Notes under the pieces: generated by a model | The model's database searches: none | What the model was told of the DNA's origin: nothing | What the model saw: the letters and a program-made list of their open reading frames with translations, nothing else | Assembly: GCF_018967845.1 (NCBI RefSeq) | Contig: NZ_JAHLZZ010000001.1 | Span: 62,001-126,000, forward strand | Direction: 5' to 3' | DNA from: Hymenobacter siberiensis | Lineage (GTDB): Bacteria; Bacteroidota; Bacteroidia; Cytophagales; Hymenobacteraceae | DNA: 64,000 nucleotides | Program-made: the position numbers and the translations under genes | In this document: positions 8,490 through 17,910 of the stretch, in pieces | How the letters are laid out: each line of letters opens with the position of its first letter | Position numbering within the stretch: the first letter of the stretch is position 1

Positions 8490-9320
8490 TTATTCTTTCT
8501 CAAACACCGCCGATACCCAGCTACGCAGCGTGCGATGGCGCTGGTAGCGCAGGCCATGCTTGCTGGCCTCAGCCTGAATTTTGGGCAGGTCTTCCTCGTA
8601 GAAGCCGCTGAACAGGATGGGCCGGCCGCTGGGCAGCAGGCGGGCGTACTCGTGCATATCCTCCAACAGCACGTTGCGGTTGATGTTGGCCAGAATGAGG
8701 TCGAAGGGCTCCTCGTTGGCGAGGGTTTCCACGCCGCCCAGGCGACACTCGATGCCGTGGCACTGATTTTCGGCGGCGTTGTCGCGGGCGTTTTCCACGG
8801 TCCAGGGCTCGGTGTCAACGGCCAGCACCTGGCGGGCCCCCAGCATCTCAGCCATAATGGCCAGAATGCCGGTGCCGGTGCCCATGTCCAGCACGCGCAA
8901 CCCTTTATGGCTCACATCAAGCTGATTTTCAATCATCAGGGCCGTGGTTTCGTGGTGGCCCGTGCCGAACGACATGCGCGGCATTATCACAATGTCGTAG
9001 TCGACACCGGCCGGCTCGGGGTGGAACGGCGCACGCACCGATACCCGCTCGGCAATGATGAGAGGTTGGAAGTTCTTCTCCCACTCGGCATTCCAGTTCT
9101 GGCGGGTAATCACGCGGTGCGAATGGCTCAGCTCGCCCTGGCCCTCGTAGCGGCTCATGATTTCGGCCACCGCGTCGGGGTTGAAAACATCTTCGGTGGT
9201 GTAGGCCTGGAAGCCTGCATCGGTATCCTCAAAGGTGTCGAAACCCACTTCGGCCAGCTCGGCCACCAGAATGTCGGCCAGCTCGCGCGGGGCTTCGACG
9301 GTCAGTTCAATAAAATCCAC
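8490..9320 (-). CDS. prmA: Ribosomal protein L11 methyltransferase
   Basis: The 276-residue product matches PrmA in length and layout: an N-terminal substrate-recognition domain (ELTVEAPRELADILVAEL) and a C-terminal class I methyltransferase domain. The AdoMet-binding motif is VLDMGTGTGILAIMAEMLGA, followed by the acidic AVDTEPWTVENA and the catalytic-region motif DLILANINRNVL. PrmA trimethylates lysines and the N-terminus of ribosomal protein L11 in the cytoplasm. The start is the ATG at 9320, eight bases inside an inverted repeat that fills the spacer from the DUF6150 gene upstream. A terminator follows. Confidence 0.93.
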   Translation of the reverse strand: MDFIELTVEAPRELADILVAELAEVGFDTFEDTDAGFQAYTTEDVFNPDAVAEIMSRYEGQGELSHSHRVITRQNWNAEWEKNFQPLIIAERVSVRAPFHPEPAGVDYDIVIMPRMSFGTGHHETTALMIENQLDVSHKGLRVLDMGTGTGILAIMAEMLGARQVLAVDTEPWTVENARDNAAENQCHGIECRLGGVETLANEEPFDLILANINRNVLLEDMHEYARLLPSGRPILFSGFYEEDLPKIQAEASKHGLRYQRHRTLRSWVSAVFEKE

Positions 9321-9328
9321 TTGGTTGA

Positions 9329-9432
9329 AGTTATAAGTTAAGCGTTAGGAGTTAAGAGTTTGAGAACCGAAAGATTGAAGTTGAAGCCGTTTAACAGTTC
9401 AACTTATAACTTTTAACTCCTAACTCTTAACT
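9329..9432. repeat. Intercistronic inverted repeat (TTAACTCCTAACTC class)
   Basis: Arms at 9329-9360 and 9401-9432 are built of reiterated TTAACT/CCTAAC words and pair over about 20 bases with one mismatch. The repeat runs from 4 bases after the DUF6150 stop to 8 bases before the prmA start. Confidence 0.8.
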
Positions 9433-9436
9433 CCCC

Positions 9437-9787
9437 TTAATTGGTCTTGCAGCCGGCGAAGGAGCGCACCGTGGTGTAGTGAATGCTGAAATCAGCGCGG
9501 CTGCGGTCGGTTACCACCAGCAGCACGTAGTCGGCAAAGTCGCGGGCGGGGGCTTCGGCCCACAGGCCGGGCTTATCGGCAAATAGCTTGTTGTTCTCCT
9601 TGAAAATCAGCACATCGGCAAAGGCTTCTTCGGGCTCTACGTACACCGTGCCGTAGCAGTAGCTGCGCCGGCCCGGGTCGGTTTCGAGATAGACTGAGCC
9701 GAAGATTTTGCACGGCTCCAACGGGCCGGCCGCCGGGCTTTTGGCGGGTAGCAGGGCCAGCAGGAGCGTGAGGATGAAGGAGAGCAT
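9437..9787 (-). CDS. DUF6150 family exported protein
   Basis: The 116-residue product starts with a signal peptide (MLSFILTLLLALLPAKS) and carries the pattern ...CKIFGSVYLETD..., YGTVYVEPEEAFADVLIFKE and NKLFADKPGLW, which I recognise as DUF6150. The two cysteines (CKIFG near the N-terminus and AGCKTN at the C-terminus) could form a disulphide in the periplasm. Function is unknown. The gene lies between tpiA and prmA on the same strand, with an inverted repeat on each side rather than ordinary leader sequence. Confidence 0.7.
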   Translation of the reverse strand: MLSFILTLLLALLPAKSPAAGPLEPCKIFGSVYLETDPGRRSYCYGTVYVEPEEAFADVLIFKENNKLFADKPGLWAEAPARDFADYVLLVVTDRSRADFSIHYTTVRSFAGCKTN

Positions 9788-9792
9788 TGAGG

Positions 9793-9892
9793 AAGGGTTG
9801 AGTTTTGAATGTTGAGGGTTGAGTGTAGGATGTCAAATGCAATGCCGCGTTGCGCGTTCAACTCAACACTCAACCCTAAAAATTCAACCCTT
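9793..9892. repeat. Intercistronic inverted repeat (GGGTTGAGTGT class)
   Basis: Arms are about 9793-9826 and 9867-9892 (GGGTTGAGTGT with ACACTCAACCC, extended by GAAT/ATTC). It runs from immediately after the tpiA stop to 5 bases before the DUF6150 start. Confidence 0.8.
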
Positions 9893-9893
9893 C

Positions 9894-10658
9894 TTAAAAC
9901 GACTGGATAATCGTGGTGAAGTCCGCCGCTTTCAGGGCCGCGCCGCCGATGAGGCCGCCGTCCACGTCGGGCTGCGAGAACAGCTCCTTGGCATTCTGCG
10001 CATTAGCCGAGCCGCCGTAGAGAATGGTGGTATCGAGGGCGGCTTCGGCGTCGTAGGCGCGGGCAATCTGCTCGCGGATGAAGGCGTGCACTTCCTGCGC
10101 CTGGGCGCTGGTGGCGGTGCGGCCCGTGCCGATGGCCCAGATGGGCTCGTAGGCAATCACGACCTGGGCAAATTCCTCATTGCTGAGGTGGAACAGGCCA
10201 TCAGTGAGCTGCTTGCCAATGTATTTAAACGTTTCGTCGGCCTCGCGGGTATCCAGCGACTCGCCCACGCAGAAAATGGGCTTGAGGCCGGCGGCCAGGG
10301 CGGCTTTCAGCTTCTGGCTCAGCAGCTCGTCATCTTCGCGGAAGTACTGGCGGCGCTCCGAGTGGCCCAGAATCACGTATTCGCAGCCCACTGAGGCCAG
10401 CATTTTGGCCGAAACTTCGCCGGTGAAGGCGCCGCTTTCTTTCTGGTGGCAGTTCTGGGCCCCGAGGTGAAAATTGGAGGCTTGCGGCAGCTGCTGGCCC
10501 ACGGCGTGCAGGAACGGGAAAGGCGGGCAAATCACGACGGTGGGCGCGGAAGCCGCGCCCGCTTCGCCAGCCAGACTGGTGATTTCACCTACCAGGGCCA
10601 GGGCCTCGGGGTAGGTCAGGTTCATTTTCCAGTTGCCGGCAACAAGTTTTTGGCGCAT
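9894..10658 (-). CDS. tpiA: Triosephosphate isomerase
   Basis: The 254-residue TIM-barrel enzyme interconverts dihydroxyacetone phosphate and glyceraldehyde 3-phosphate in glycolysis. Family signatures are all visible: GNWKMN with the substrate-binding Lys, ILGHSERR with the electrophilic His, AYEPIWAIGTG with the catalytic Glu, and YGGSANAQN with GLIGGAAL for phosphate binding. Length is normal for the family. It lies upstream of the DUF6150 gene on the same strand, separated by an inverted repeat. Confidence 0.97.
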   Translation of the reverse strand: MRQKLVAGNWKMNLTYPEALALVGEITSLAGEAGAASAPTVVICPPFPFLHAVGQQLPQASNFHLGAQNCHQKESGAFTGEVSAKMLASVGCEYVILGHSERRQYFREDDELLSQKLKAALAAGLKPIFCVGESLDTREADETFKYIGKQLTDGLFHLSNEEFAQVVIAYEPIWAIGTGRTATSAQAQEVHAFIREQIARAYDAEAALDTTILYGGSANAQNAKELFSQPDVDGGLIGGAALKAADFTTIIQSF

Positions 10659-10755
10659 AATCGAGCGGGTCAGGTAAGAAGGTTGGGACTACCTGCAAAG
10701 CTACGGGCCAAACCGGCGGCGGCGCACCCGCGCCGCGCCACGCCGGGCCACGCCG

Positions 10756-11643
10756 CTACTCGGAGGCGCGCATGGTGTTGCGGGCGGCAATCTCGGCTTC
10801 GGCGGCGGCGGCGGCTTCGTCGCGCAGCTGCCAGGGCGTTTTGCGGCCGCCCAGCCGCGAGAGCACAACGCCCGCAATGGCCACCACGGCCGCGCCAATC
10901 AGCGCGGCCCAGCCCAGCTCGGGCACTTCGCGCAGCCGCACTACCCACACGGCCACCAAGGCCCAGGCCACCACCAGTGGGAACACCATATCGCGAAACA
11001 CGCGGCTCATAATCAGCCCCAGCGCCACCACCACAAAAATCAGCCCCAGCGTGAGGGTTACCGATGCACCTTCGGCCGTTTGCCAGCCCAGCTGCTGCAG
11101 CCCGATGGTGATGTTGATGACCGACGCCACCGAAATCCAGCCCAAGTACAGCGAGAACGGCACACCCGCCAGCGCCGGAGCCGCGTCGGCGAAAATGCGC
11201 CGCCGGGCCCGCCCGTAAGCCACTATCAGGCAGCCGAGAATGAGCAGCATCACGCCCACACTGGGCAAAATCAACTCATAGGCAAACAGGACCACCCAGG
11301 CCCCGGTGGCAACACTGGCCAGCGTGAGCGGCTTGGCCAGGGCATCAGGCAGCGATATTCGCCGTTGCGCCGGCAGCAGCTGCCACACCGCATAAATGGT
11401 CAGGGCCAGAAAAATCAGCCCCCAGATGCTGAACGCGTAGCCCGCCGGCGTGAACAGCGTGGGGTACTTGGCCGAAACCGCACCCATCGTTTGCCCGGCG
11501 AAGGGACGGGTATTTGAATAATAGTTGAGGGCAATATTGCCGATGATGGCCAGCGCCGTCAGCCACCGCCAAAGCCGGCCCGTGCCCGACCGGTTAGCGG
11601 CAGCGTAGTGGTCCGGAGGCGTTGTAGCGATGGGCATAGTCAC
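10756..11643 (-). CDS. TspO/MBR-like tryptophan-rich membrane protein
   Basis: The 295-residue protein has about eight to nine hydrophobic segments, and the segment FTPAGYAFSIWGLIFLALTIYAV resembles the core of TspO-like tryptophan-rich sensory proteins found in Bacteroidota. It is about twice as long as classical TspO (~160 residues). The C-terminus is a charged, alanine-rich cytoplasmic tail. Ligand and role are unknown; porphyrin or sterol binding is known only for classical TspO. It is alone between tpiA and DUF2251 with no obvious operon partner. Confidence 0.6.
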   Translation of the reverse strand: MTMPIATTPPDHYAAANRSGTGRLWRWLTALAIIGNIALNYYSNTRPFAGQTMGAVSAKYPTLFTPAGYAFSIWGLIFLALTIYAVWQLLPAQRRISLPDALAKPLTLASVATGAWVVLFAYELILPSVGVMLLILGCLIVAYGRARRRIFADAAPALAGVPFSLYLGWISVASVINITIGLQQLGWQTAEGASVTLTLGLIFVVVALGLIMSRVFRDMVFPLVVAWALVAVWVVRLREVPELGWAALIGAAVVAIAGVVLSRLGGRKTPWQLRDEAAAAAEAEIAARNTMRASE

Positions 11644-11812
11644 GAGGATGGATGTGAGGGGGGAAGTGAACTTACGTATTAATCTTTATGGATGGTTCTA
11701 CGTTTTTCAGACCATCCCGAACCACTTTCCGGCTACCGCAGCCACTACCCTACAGGACAATGCATTGGCCGGTATTCGACTCGCTTAACAGACACGGCCT
11801 ACTCTACTGGTA

Positions 11813-12211
11813 TCAGGCCGCAAAGTATTGTTCAATCAATTCATCGGTCAATTCCCGTTTCAGTACTTGCCCGTTGCGGACGGCCGGAAATGCGGTGCGG
11901 CAAAAGCCCGCCATGCGCTGAAAGTCGAACAGCGCATGGCAATACCCGTTGATGAGCAGGGCCGCCGCCGTGCCGGCCACGTCCCAGAATACCTGTAGCC
12001 GCACGGGCACCTGCCGGTCGGCCACATTGGCCACATCATAAATATGCAGGGCATCAAGCAGCTCCATGGTGGTGCCCGGGCGAACGGCATACAGGTACCC
12101 CGTCGTGCCATCATCCTCAAACACCACGCCTATCGTGCCGGCCGCCGACGTGCTCTCGATAAAGGTATTGGGCGTCCCAATCGTAATTTTTGCTTCGACA
12201 CCGAGCTGCAT
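11813..12211 (-). CDS. DUF2251 domain protein
   Basis: The 132-residue product from the ATG at 12211 has the pattern FIESTSAAGTIGVVFEDDG then TGYLYAV, which I recognise as DUF2251. It has no signal peptide or membrane segment. The start lies 12 bases after the uvrA stop, so the two are probably cotranscribed. No function is known; the link to uvrA may be positional only. Confidence 0.65.
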   Translation of the reverse strand: MQLGVEAKITIGTPNTFIESTSAAGTIGVVFEDDGTTGYLYAVRPGTTMELLDALHIYDVANVADRQVPVRLQVFWDVAGTAAALLINGYCHALFDFQRMAGFCRTAFPAVRNGQVLKRELTDELIEQYFAA

Positions 12212-12222
12212 AATGGCTGAGC

Positions 12223-15126
12223 TTAGGAAACCTTCTCGGCCAGGAAGCGGGCCGTGTGGTTGGTGTCTTTCAGCTTCACCATGTCCTCCGGCGTGCCTTC
12301 GAAGAGCAAGTGACCGCCGTTCAGGCCACCCTCGGGGCCGAGGTCGATAATCCAGTCGGCACACTTGATGATGTCGACGTTATGCTCGATGATGAGCACG
12401 GAATTACCCTGCTCGATGAGCGCATTCAGCGCGCCTAGCAGCTTGGCAATGTCGTGGAAATGCAGGCCGGTACTGGGTTCGTCGAAGATGAACAGGATTT
12501 TATCCTGCTGCAGCGTCGCGCCTTTGGTGAGGAACGAGGCCAGCTTCACGCGCTGGGCCTCGCCGCCGCTCAGCGTGTTGGCCGACTGCCCGAGGCGGAT
12601 GTAGCCCAGGCCCACGTCTTCGAGCGGCCGGAGGCGGTCGGCCACTTTGGGCTGGCTCTGGAAGAACTGCACGGCATCGGTCACCGTCATTTCCAGCACC
12701 TCATAAATGTTTTTGTCCTGGAATTTGATTTCCAGAATATCCTGCTTGAACTTCTGGCCACCGCAGCCCTCGCAGGTCAGGTAGATGTCGGCCATGAACT
12801 GCATCTCGATTTTCACCTGGCCTTCGCCCTGGCACACTTCGCAGCGCCCGCCGTCCACATTAAAGCTGAAGTGCGACGGCTTCAGCCCCCGGGCCTTGGC
12901 CAACGGCTGCTCCGAAAACAGCGTCCGGATGGCGTCATACGCCTTCACATACGTCACCGGGTTCGAGCGCGACGACTTACCAATGGGGTTCTGGTCCACG
13001 AACTCGACGTGCGACACCTGCCCGCTCACGCCCGTGAGGCGGTCGAATTTGCCGGTGCTTTCGCCCGCGCCGCCGCCCAGCATCTTCATCAGGGCCGGGG
13101 CCAGAATGCGCTTGATGAGCGTGGATTTGCCCGAGCCGGATACGCCGGTTACCACGGTCATCACGCCCAGCGGCAGCTTCACGCTCACGTTTTTGAGGTT
13201 GTTTTCGCGGGCACCGGTCAGCTCCAGGGCGTTGCGCCAGGGGCGGCGCACTTTGGGCACCGCTACTTCCATTTTGCCGCTCAGGTAAAGGCCAGTATAG
13301 GTTTCGGTGTCCTGGAGCAGCTCGGCCATGGTGCCCTGAAACATCAGGTTGCCACCGCCGCTGCCGGCCTCGGGGCCGATGTCGATAATCTGGTCGGCGG
13401 CTTCCATCATCTTCTCCTCGTGCTCCACCACCACCACGGTATTGCCGAGCTGCTGCAAGGAGCGCAGCACGCCGATGAGCTGCTCCGCATCCTTGGGGTG
13501 CAGGCCGATTGAAGGCTCATCGAGCACGTACATGGAGCCCACAAGTGCCGAGCCCAGCGACGTAGCCAGCGAAATGCGCTGGCTCTCGCCGCCGCTCAGC
13601 GTGTTGCTCAAGCGGTTCAAGGTCAGGTATCCCAGGCCCACGCGGTTGAGGTAGCCGAGGCGGTTGGTGATTTCCGTTACGAGGCGTTCGGCCACTTTGG
13701 CATCGTGCTCGCTCAGGCTCATGTTCTGGAAGAAAGTCAGCGCGTCAGAGATGGGCAGCAGCACGATATCGGCAATGCTGCGGCCGTCGATGCGCACGTA
13801 TTGCGCATCCTTGCGCAGGCGGGTGCCCCGGCAATCGGGGCAGGTGGTGCGGCCCCGGTAGCGGCTTTGCAGCACGCGGTACTGGATTTTGTGGGTCTGC
13901 TCGCTCACCCATTTGAAGTACTTGTCCAGGCCGTCAAAGTGCTTGTTGCCGGTCCAGAGCAGGCGCTGCTCGGCCTGGCTAAGGTCATTATAAGGCCGGT
14001 GAATGGGAAAATCGAAGCGGATGCCGTTTTTCAGCAGCGGCTTCAGCCACTCGCCCTGCTTCTCGGTGCGCCAGGGCGCAATCGCGCCTTCGTACACCGT
14101 CAGGCTCTTGTCCGGAATCACCAAGTCCTCGTCAATGCCCAGCACCGAGCCGAAGCCCTCGCAGGTCTGGCACGCGCCATAGGGGTTGTTGAAGGAGAAA
14201 AAGTTGACGCTGGGCTCCTCGAAGGTGACGCCGTCGAGCTCGAATTTATCGGAAAAGGTGCGGGTTTCGGGTTCTTGGTCGGGAGCAGCCAGCTGCACCA
14301 CGCAAGTGCCGTGACCCTCGAAAAACGCGGTTTGCACCGAATCGGAGAGGCGAAACAGCAGGTCCTCATCGTCGGGGCGCAGCACGGCGCGGTCCACCAT
14401 GATGGACACATCGCCCTTCACCTCGGGCTGGTCTTCCCCTATCAGGTCCTCGATTTGCGAAGTCACGCCGTCCACCACCACGCGGCTGTAGCCTTTTTGC
14501 AGCAGCAAATCCAGCTCCTTGCTCATGGCCCGGGTCTTGTCGGGGCGGTGCAGCGGGGCCAGAATCATGACCCGGGTGCCGTCGGGCTGCGCGGCCAGAA
14601 AGTCCACCACATCGGCCACGTTATCCTTGCGCACCTGCTCGCCGCTGACGGGCGAGTACGTGCGGCCCACCCGCGCAAACAGCAGCTTGAGGTAGTCGTA
14701 AATCTCGGTGCTGGTGCCCACCGTCGAGCGGTTGTTCTTGATGCTGACCTTCTGCTCGATGGCAATAGCCGGCGAGATGCCCCGGATGTAGTCCACGTCG
14801 GGCTTGTCCATGCGGCCCAGAAACTGGCGGGCGTAGCTGCTCAGACTTTCCACGTACATGCGCTGGCCTTCAGCATATAGCGTATCAAAGGCGAGGCTGG
14901 ATTTGCCCGAGCCCGAGAGGCCTGTGACGACGATAAACTGGTTACGCGGTAGGGCTACGCTGAGATTTTTGAGGTTGTGAACCCGGGCGTTTTTGATGAG
15001 GATAAATTCGCGCGGGTCGAGATTATCAATGGCGTTGTCGGCGGGGGCCGATACCTGCAAAGCGTCTTTTTTGGGCATAAACAAACTAACAGCGGAGGGG
15101 GGCCGGAAGGTTTCGGCCATGGGCAT
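12223..15126 (-). CDS. uvrA: Excinuclease ABC subunit A
   Basis: The 967-residue product is the damage-recognition ATPase of nucleotide excision repair. Two ABC modules are visible: Walker A GLSGSGKSSLAFDTL near the N-terminus and GVSGSGKSTLIKRIL in the second half, each with an LSGGE signature (NTLSGGESQRI, NTLSGGEAQRV). Zinc-binding cysteine pairs include CPDC in the insertion and CEVCQGEG followed by CEGCGG. Length is normal. The start may be the ATG at 15126 or the one at 15078 (MPKKDALQ), because the first 16 residues look non-conserved. DUF2251 follows closely. Confidence 0.97.
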   Translation of the reverse strand: MPMAETFRPPSAVSLFMPKKDALQVSAPADNAIDNLDPREFILIKNARVHNLKNLSVALPRNQFIVVTGLSGSGKSSLAFDTLYAEGQRMYVESLSSYARQFLGRMDKPDVDYIRGISPAIAIEQKVSIKNNRSTVGTSTEIYDYLKLLFARVGRTYSPVSGEQVRKDNVADVVDFLAAQPDGTRVMILAPLHRPDKTRAMSKELDLLLQKGYSRVVVDGVTSQIEDLIGEDQPEVKGDVSIMVDRAVLRPDDEDLLFRLSDSVQTAFFEGHGTCVVQLAAPDQEPETRTFSDKFELDGVTFEEPSVNFFSFNNPYGACQTCEGFGSVLGIDEDLVIPDKSLTVYEGAIAPWRTEKQGEWLKPLLKNGIRFDFPIHRPYNDLSQAEQRLLWTGNKHFDGLDKYFKWVSEQTHKIQYRVLQSRYRGRTTCPDCRGTRLRKDAQYVRIDGRSIADIVLLPISDALTFFQNMSLSEHDAKVAERLVTEITNRLGYLNRVGLGYLTLNRLSNTLSGGESQRISLATSLGSALVGSMYVLDEPSIGLHPKDAEQLIGVLRSLQQLGNTVVVVEHEEKMMEAADQIIDIGPEAGSGGGNLMFQGTMAELLQDTETYTGLYLSGKMEVAVPKVRRPWRNALELTGARENNLKNVSVKLPLGVMTVVTGVSGSGKSTLIKRILAPALMKMLGGGAGESTGKFDRLTGVSGQVSHVEFVDQNPIGKSSRSNPVTYVKAYDAIRTLFSEQPLAKARGLKPSHFSFNVDGGRCEVCQGEGQVKIEMQFMADIYLTCEGCGGQKFKQDILEIKFQDKNIYEVLEMTVTDAVQFFQSQPKVADRLRPLEDVGLGYIRLGQSANTLSGGEAQRVKLASFLTKGATLQQDKILFIFDEPSTGLHFHDIAKLLGALNALIEQGNSVLIIEHNVDIIKCADWIIDLGPEGGLNGGHLLFEGTPEDMVKLKDTNHTARFLAEKVS

Positions 15127-15252
15127 TTGCTGCGGGTGCGAAGGTACGGGCGGAGGGGAGTGGCATAAGCTTTAGCTTGTGCGTGCTGACAAATGCACAA
15201 CAGTGACGCGCTTTCCTTAACATTACGCCACATTTCGTCCTATCAGATACTT

Positions 15253-16245
15253 ATGCCTTTTTCCAGCCCATTAGCCACTCTCTACCAAGTTTTACAAGTA
15301 GTGCGGCTCAGTGCCCAGACTCACGCGGACTTACTCCGCAAAAGCGAAGCGGCTACCCGTGCCGCACTCATTGACCCGATTTTACGGTCGCTGGGCTGGG
15401 ATACTGCTAATGTGGGAATGGTTGAGCCCGAAAAAACTATAAATACCGCTTGGCGAGCCGATTACGCCTTGCATAACGCCGAGAACAGTATTGACCTTCT
15501 GATTGAAGCTAAATGTTTGGGTTCGAATTTGGAGAAGTACAGTACCGTGCAGCAGTTACTCAGCTATGCCTTTGGGTTTGGGGTACTGAAAGTTGTGGTT
15601 ACTGATGGCATTAACTGGCATTTCTACAGCGATTTTAAGCCCGGTAACTCAGTTGCCAATGCTCAATTTAACCTATTGCATGACAATGAAATAACGTGCG
15701 CTTTGCAGCTTATCCAATGGCTCGATGCGGCACATAGCGGACACGGCAGCCACTCATCAGCGGCAATTGATGCGGCAACTGTTATTAAAGCAACTAACCA
15801 CAGCACTATTCAGTCGCCAAAATCACAACCTACTACCAAGTCGCAGCCGAAGAAATCGAAGGCAGAAGCTATTGAATTTATAGAGGTGAGCCAACTGAAC
15901 CTAGCCGCTTTGCCCACCGGCCAGAAACCGAAGCAGCTACGGCTACCGAATGGCTCCATCAAAACAATTTCAACTTGGAAAGACATTCTGCTGGAAGTAT
16001 GTCAAATGGTGCTGAAAACTAACTCGAATATATCAATCCCATTTCCTGATAAGGCTGGCAAATCCCGCTTTATGTTTTCGAGTAGTAAGCCTGAAAAAGG
16101 CTCTAGTTCAATAAGCTCTTATAAAGGCAAAGCCATTTTTATTGGCACTCATTACAGTGCAGCCGATTGCATTGCCAATGCGCTTTACGCCTTGCAACAG
16201 CTGCCTTCCAACCAAAAGACGACTACGCTCGCCGTGAGTTTCTAA
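15253..16245 (+). CDS. Solitary restriction-endonuclease-like protein (HSDR_N-type PD-(D/E)xK domain)
   Basis: The 330-residue product from the ATG at 15253 has an N-terminal domain resembling the type I restriction R-subunit nuclease region: ATRAALIDPILRSLGWD, then RADYAL (Asp70) and LLIEAK (Glu85, Lys87), a PD-(D/E)xK arrangement. A polar linker (about 160-210, rich in S, T, Q and K) leads to an unrecognised C-terminal domain. No helicase, methyltransferase or specificity gene is adjacent. Its base composition is clearly less GC-rich than its neighbours, which suggests transfer. It may be a stand-alone defence nuclease, a relic, or a nucleic-acid-binding protein. Confidence 0.65.
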   Translation: MPFSSPLATLYQVLQVVRLSAQTHADLLRKSEAATRAALIDPILRSLGWDTANVGMVEPEKTINTAWRADYALHNAENSIDLLIEAKCLGSNLEKYSTVQQLLSYAFGFGVLKVVVTDGINWHFYSDFKPGNSVANAQFNLLHDNEITCALQLIQWLDAAHSGHGSHSSAAIDAATVIKATNHSTIQSPKSQPTTKSQPKKSKAEAIEFIEVSQLNLAALPTGQKPKQLRLPNGSIKTISTWKDILLEVCQMVLKTNSNISIPFPDKAGKSRFMFSSSKPEKGSSSISSYKGKAIFIGTHYSAADCIANALYALQQLPSNQKTTTLAVSF

Positions 16246-16342
16246 CCACAATAAGGTAGCACACACAAATTTTTTATTTTCATCATTTAGAAGTTTGTCT
16301 AATTATCTTCGTACACTTGCAGCGTCATTCACCTCCACGCCA

Positions 16343-17740
16343 ATGAACCTGCTGAACCGCTCCTTCTTAACCACCGCCGCCGCGCTGCTGAGTTTTTCTA
16401 GCGCCCACGCCCAAACGGCTCTACCCAGCCTCACCGGCGACTGGTCCGGCACGCTGATGGGCACGCTGGAACTTACCGCGCACCTCACCGACCCGGCCGG
16501 TGGGCCGCGTACGGCCACGCTGGATATTCCGGCCCGGCACGCCAACGGCCTGGTCATGCAGTTCACCGCGCCCGCCGACAGCGTATACCTGCGCCTGCGC
16601 CAGCCCATGGCCGCGCAGTTTGCCGGCCGCCGCTCGGCCGATGGGCAGCAGCTGACCGGCGAGTGGCAGCAGGGGCTGCGCTCCTTCCCGCTCACCTTCA
16701 GCCGGGCGGACGGGGCCAAAGCTGCCGGCCCCAACCGGCCCCAAACGCCGCAGCCGCCCTTCCCCTACCAGTCGGCCGATGTCATGTTTAAGAATGAAAA
16801 GGCCAGCATCACCCTGGCCGGCACCTACACCGTGCCCGCCGCCATGGGCCCGTTTCCGGCCGTGGTGCTGCTCACCGGCTCGGGGCCGGAAGACCGCAAC
16901 GAAACCATCTTCAGCCACCAGCCCTTCGCGGTGCTGGCCGACTACCTCACCCGCCACGGCATCGCCGTGCTGCGCTTCGACGACCGGGGCGTGGGCCAGA
17001 GCGGCGGCACCCAAAAGGGGATGACCAGCGCCGACTACACCACCGATGCTCAGGCCGCCCTGGCCTGGCTGCGGGCCCAGCCGGGCATCCGCAAAAGCCA
17101 GGTGGGGCTGCTGGGGCACAGCGAGGGCGGCACGGCGGCCATTGGGGCGGCCGGGCAGCCCGCCGGGCCCGATTTCCTGGTGCTGCTGGCCGCGCCGGGC
17201 GTGGCTGGCGATGAGTTGATTGTGCAGCAGTCGCTGGCCTTGGTCGGCCTGAATATCTCGGACCCGGCCCAGCTGGCGGCCCTCGAAAAGCAGCAGCGCA
17301 GCATGACCCGGATAATCCAGAAAACCCCCGACGATGCCCAGGCCCGTACCCAGCTCATGGCGCTGTACAACCCCACCAACGCCCCCAACACGGCGGCAGC
17401 CATGGAGGCGCAATACGCCGTGATGGTATCGCCCTTCTACCGCCACCTCCTGGCCGACCGCCCCGCCCAGACCCTAGCCAAAGTGCATTGCCCGGTGCTG
17501 GCCCTAGGCGGCAGCAACGACCGGCAAGTGCCCGCCGCCCTGAACCTGGCCGCCACCGCCGCCGGCCTGAAAGCCGCTGGCAACCGCGACGTAACCACCA
17601 AAGAATTGCCGGGCCTCAACCACCTGTTTCAGACGGCCGCCACCGGCAGTCCGGCCGAGTACAGCACCATTGAGGAAACACTGGCCCCGGCCGCGCTGGC
17701 CCTGATTGGCGACTGGATTGCGCAGCACACCAGGAAATAG
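16343..17740 (+). CDS. Secreted alpha/beta hydrolase, catalytic triad intact
   Basis: The 465-residue product from the ATG at 16343 has a signal peptide ending at AHAQ. An N-terminal beta domain (SLTGDWSGTLMGTLELTAHL) precedes an alpha/beta hydrolase domain from about residue 150 with an oxyanion-loop motif LTGSGPEDRNE. The nucleophile elbow is GHSEGG (Ser260), the acid is probably Asp393 in GGSNDRQVP and the base His427 in GLNHLFQT. The substrate is unknown; esterase or peptidase activity is likely. A paralogue follows, and a 19-bp perfect hairpin separates them. Confidence 0.8.
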   Translation: MNLLNRSFLTTAAALLSFSSAHAQTALPSLTGDWSGTLMGTLELTAHLTDPAGGPRTATLDIPARHANGLVMQFTAPADSVYLRLRQPMAAQFAGRRSADGQQLTGEWQQGLRSFPLTFSRADGAKAAGPNRPQTPQPPFPYQSADVMFKNEKASITLAGTYTVPAAMGPFPAVVLLTGSGPEDRNETIFSHQPFAVLADYLTRHGIAVLRFDDRGVGQSGGTQKGMTSADYTTDAQAALAWLRAQPGIRKSQVGLLGHSEGGTAAIGAAGQPAGPDFLVLLAAPGVAGDELIVQQSLALVGLNISDPAQLAALEKQQRSMTRIIQKTPDDAQARTQLMALYNPTNAPNTAAAMEAQYAVMVSPFYRHLLADRPAQTLAKVHCPVLALGGSNDRQVPAALNLAATAAGLKAAGNRDVTTKELPGLNHLFQTAATGSPAEYSTIEETLAPAALALIGDWIAQHTRK

Positions 17741-17755
17741 CCTCCTTATCTATTG

Positions 17756-17798
17756 CTAATGCCAACGGCCGCTCCGCAAGAGCGGCCGTTGGCATTAG
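17756..17798. terminator. Perfect 19-bp hairpin after first hydrolase
   Basis: The left arm 17756-17774 pairs perfectly with 17780-17798 around a CGCAA loop. There is no T-tract, so it could terminate, or attenuate and stabilise, transcript between the tandem hydrolase genes. Confidence 0.7.
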
Positions 17799-17910
17799 CC
17801 ACCGGACCATCAAACAAAAAACAGCAATTGTGATAAAAAACATTTGTTGTACTTTTCAGCCTTGATTTGTCTTGAAACCACTTTATCTACCCTTTTTATA
17901 TCCTGATTCC

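Noticed and set aside
13705..14880. A 391-codon plus-strand frame opposite uvrA
   Set aside because: It is an antisense shadow; the minus strand carries complete UvrA motifs.
15253..17740. A defence island around the HSDR_N-type gene
   Set aside because: The flanking genes are uvrA and secreted hydrolases; no second defence gene, integrase or toxin-antitoxin pair is present.
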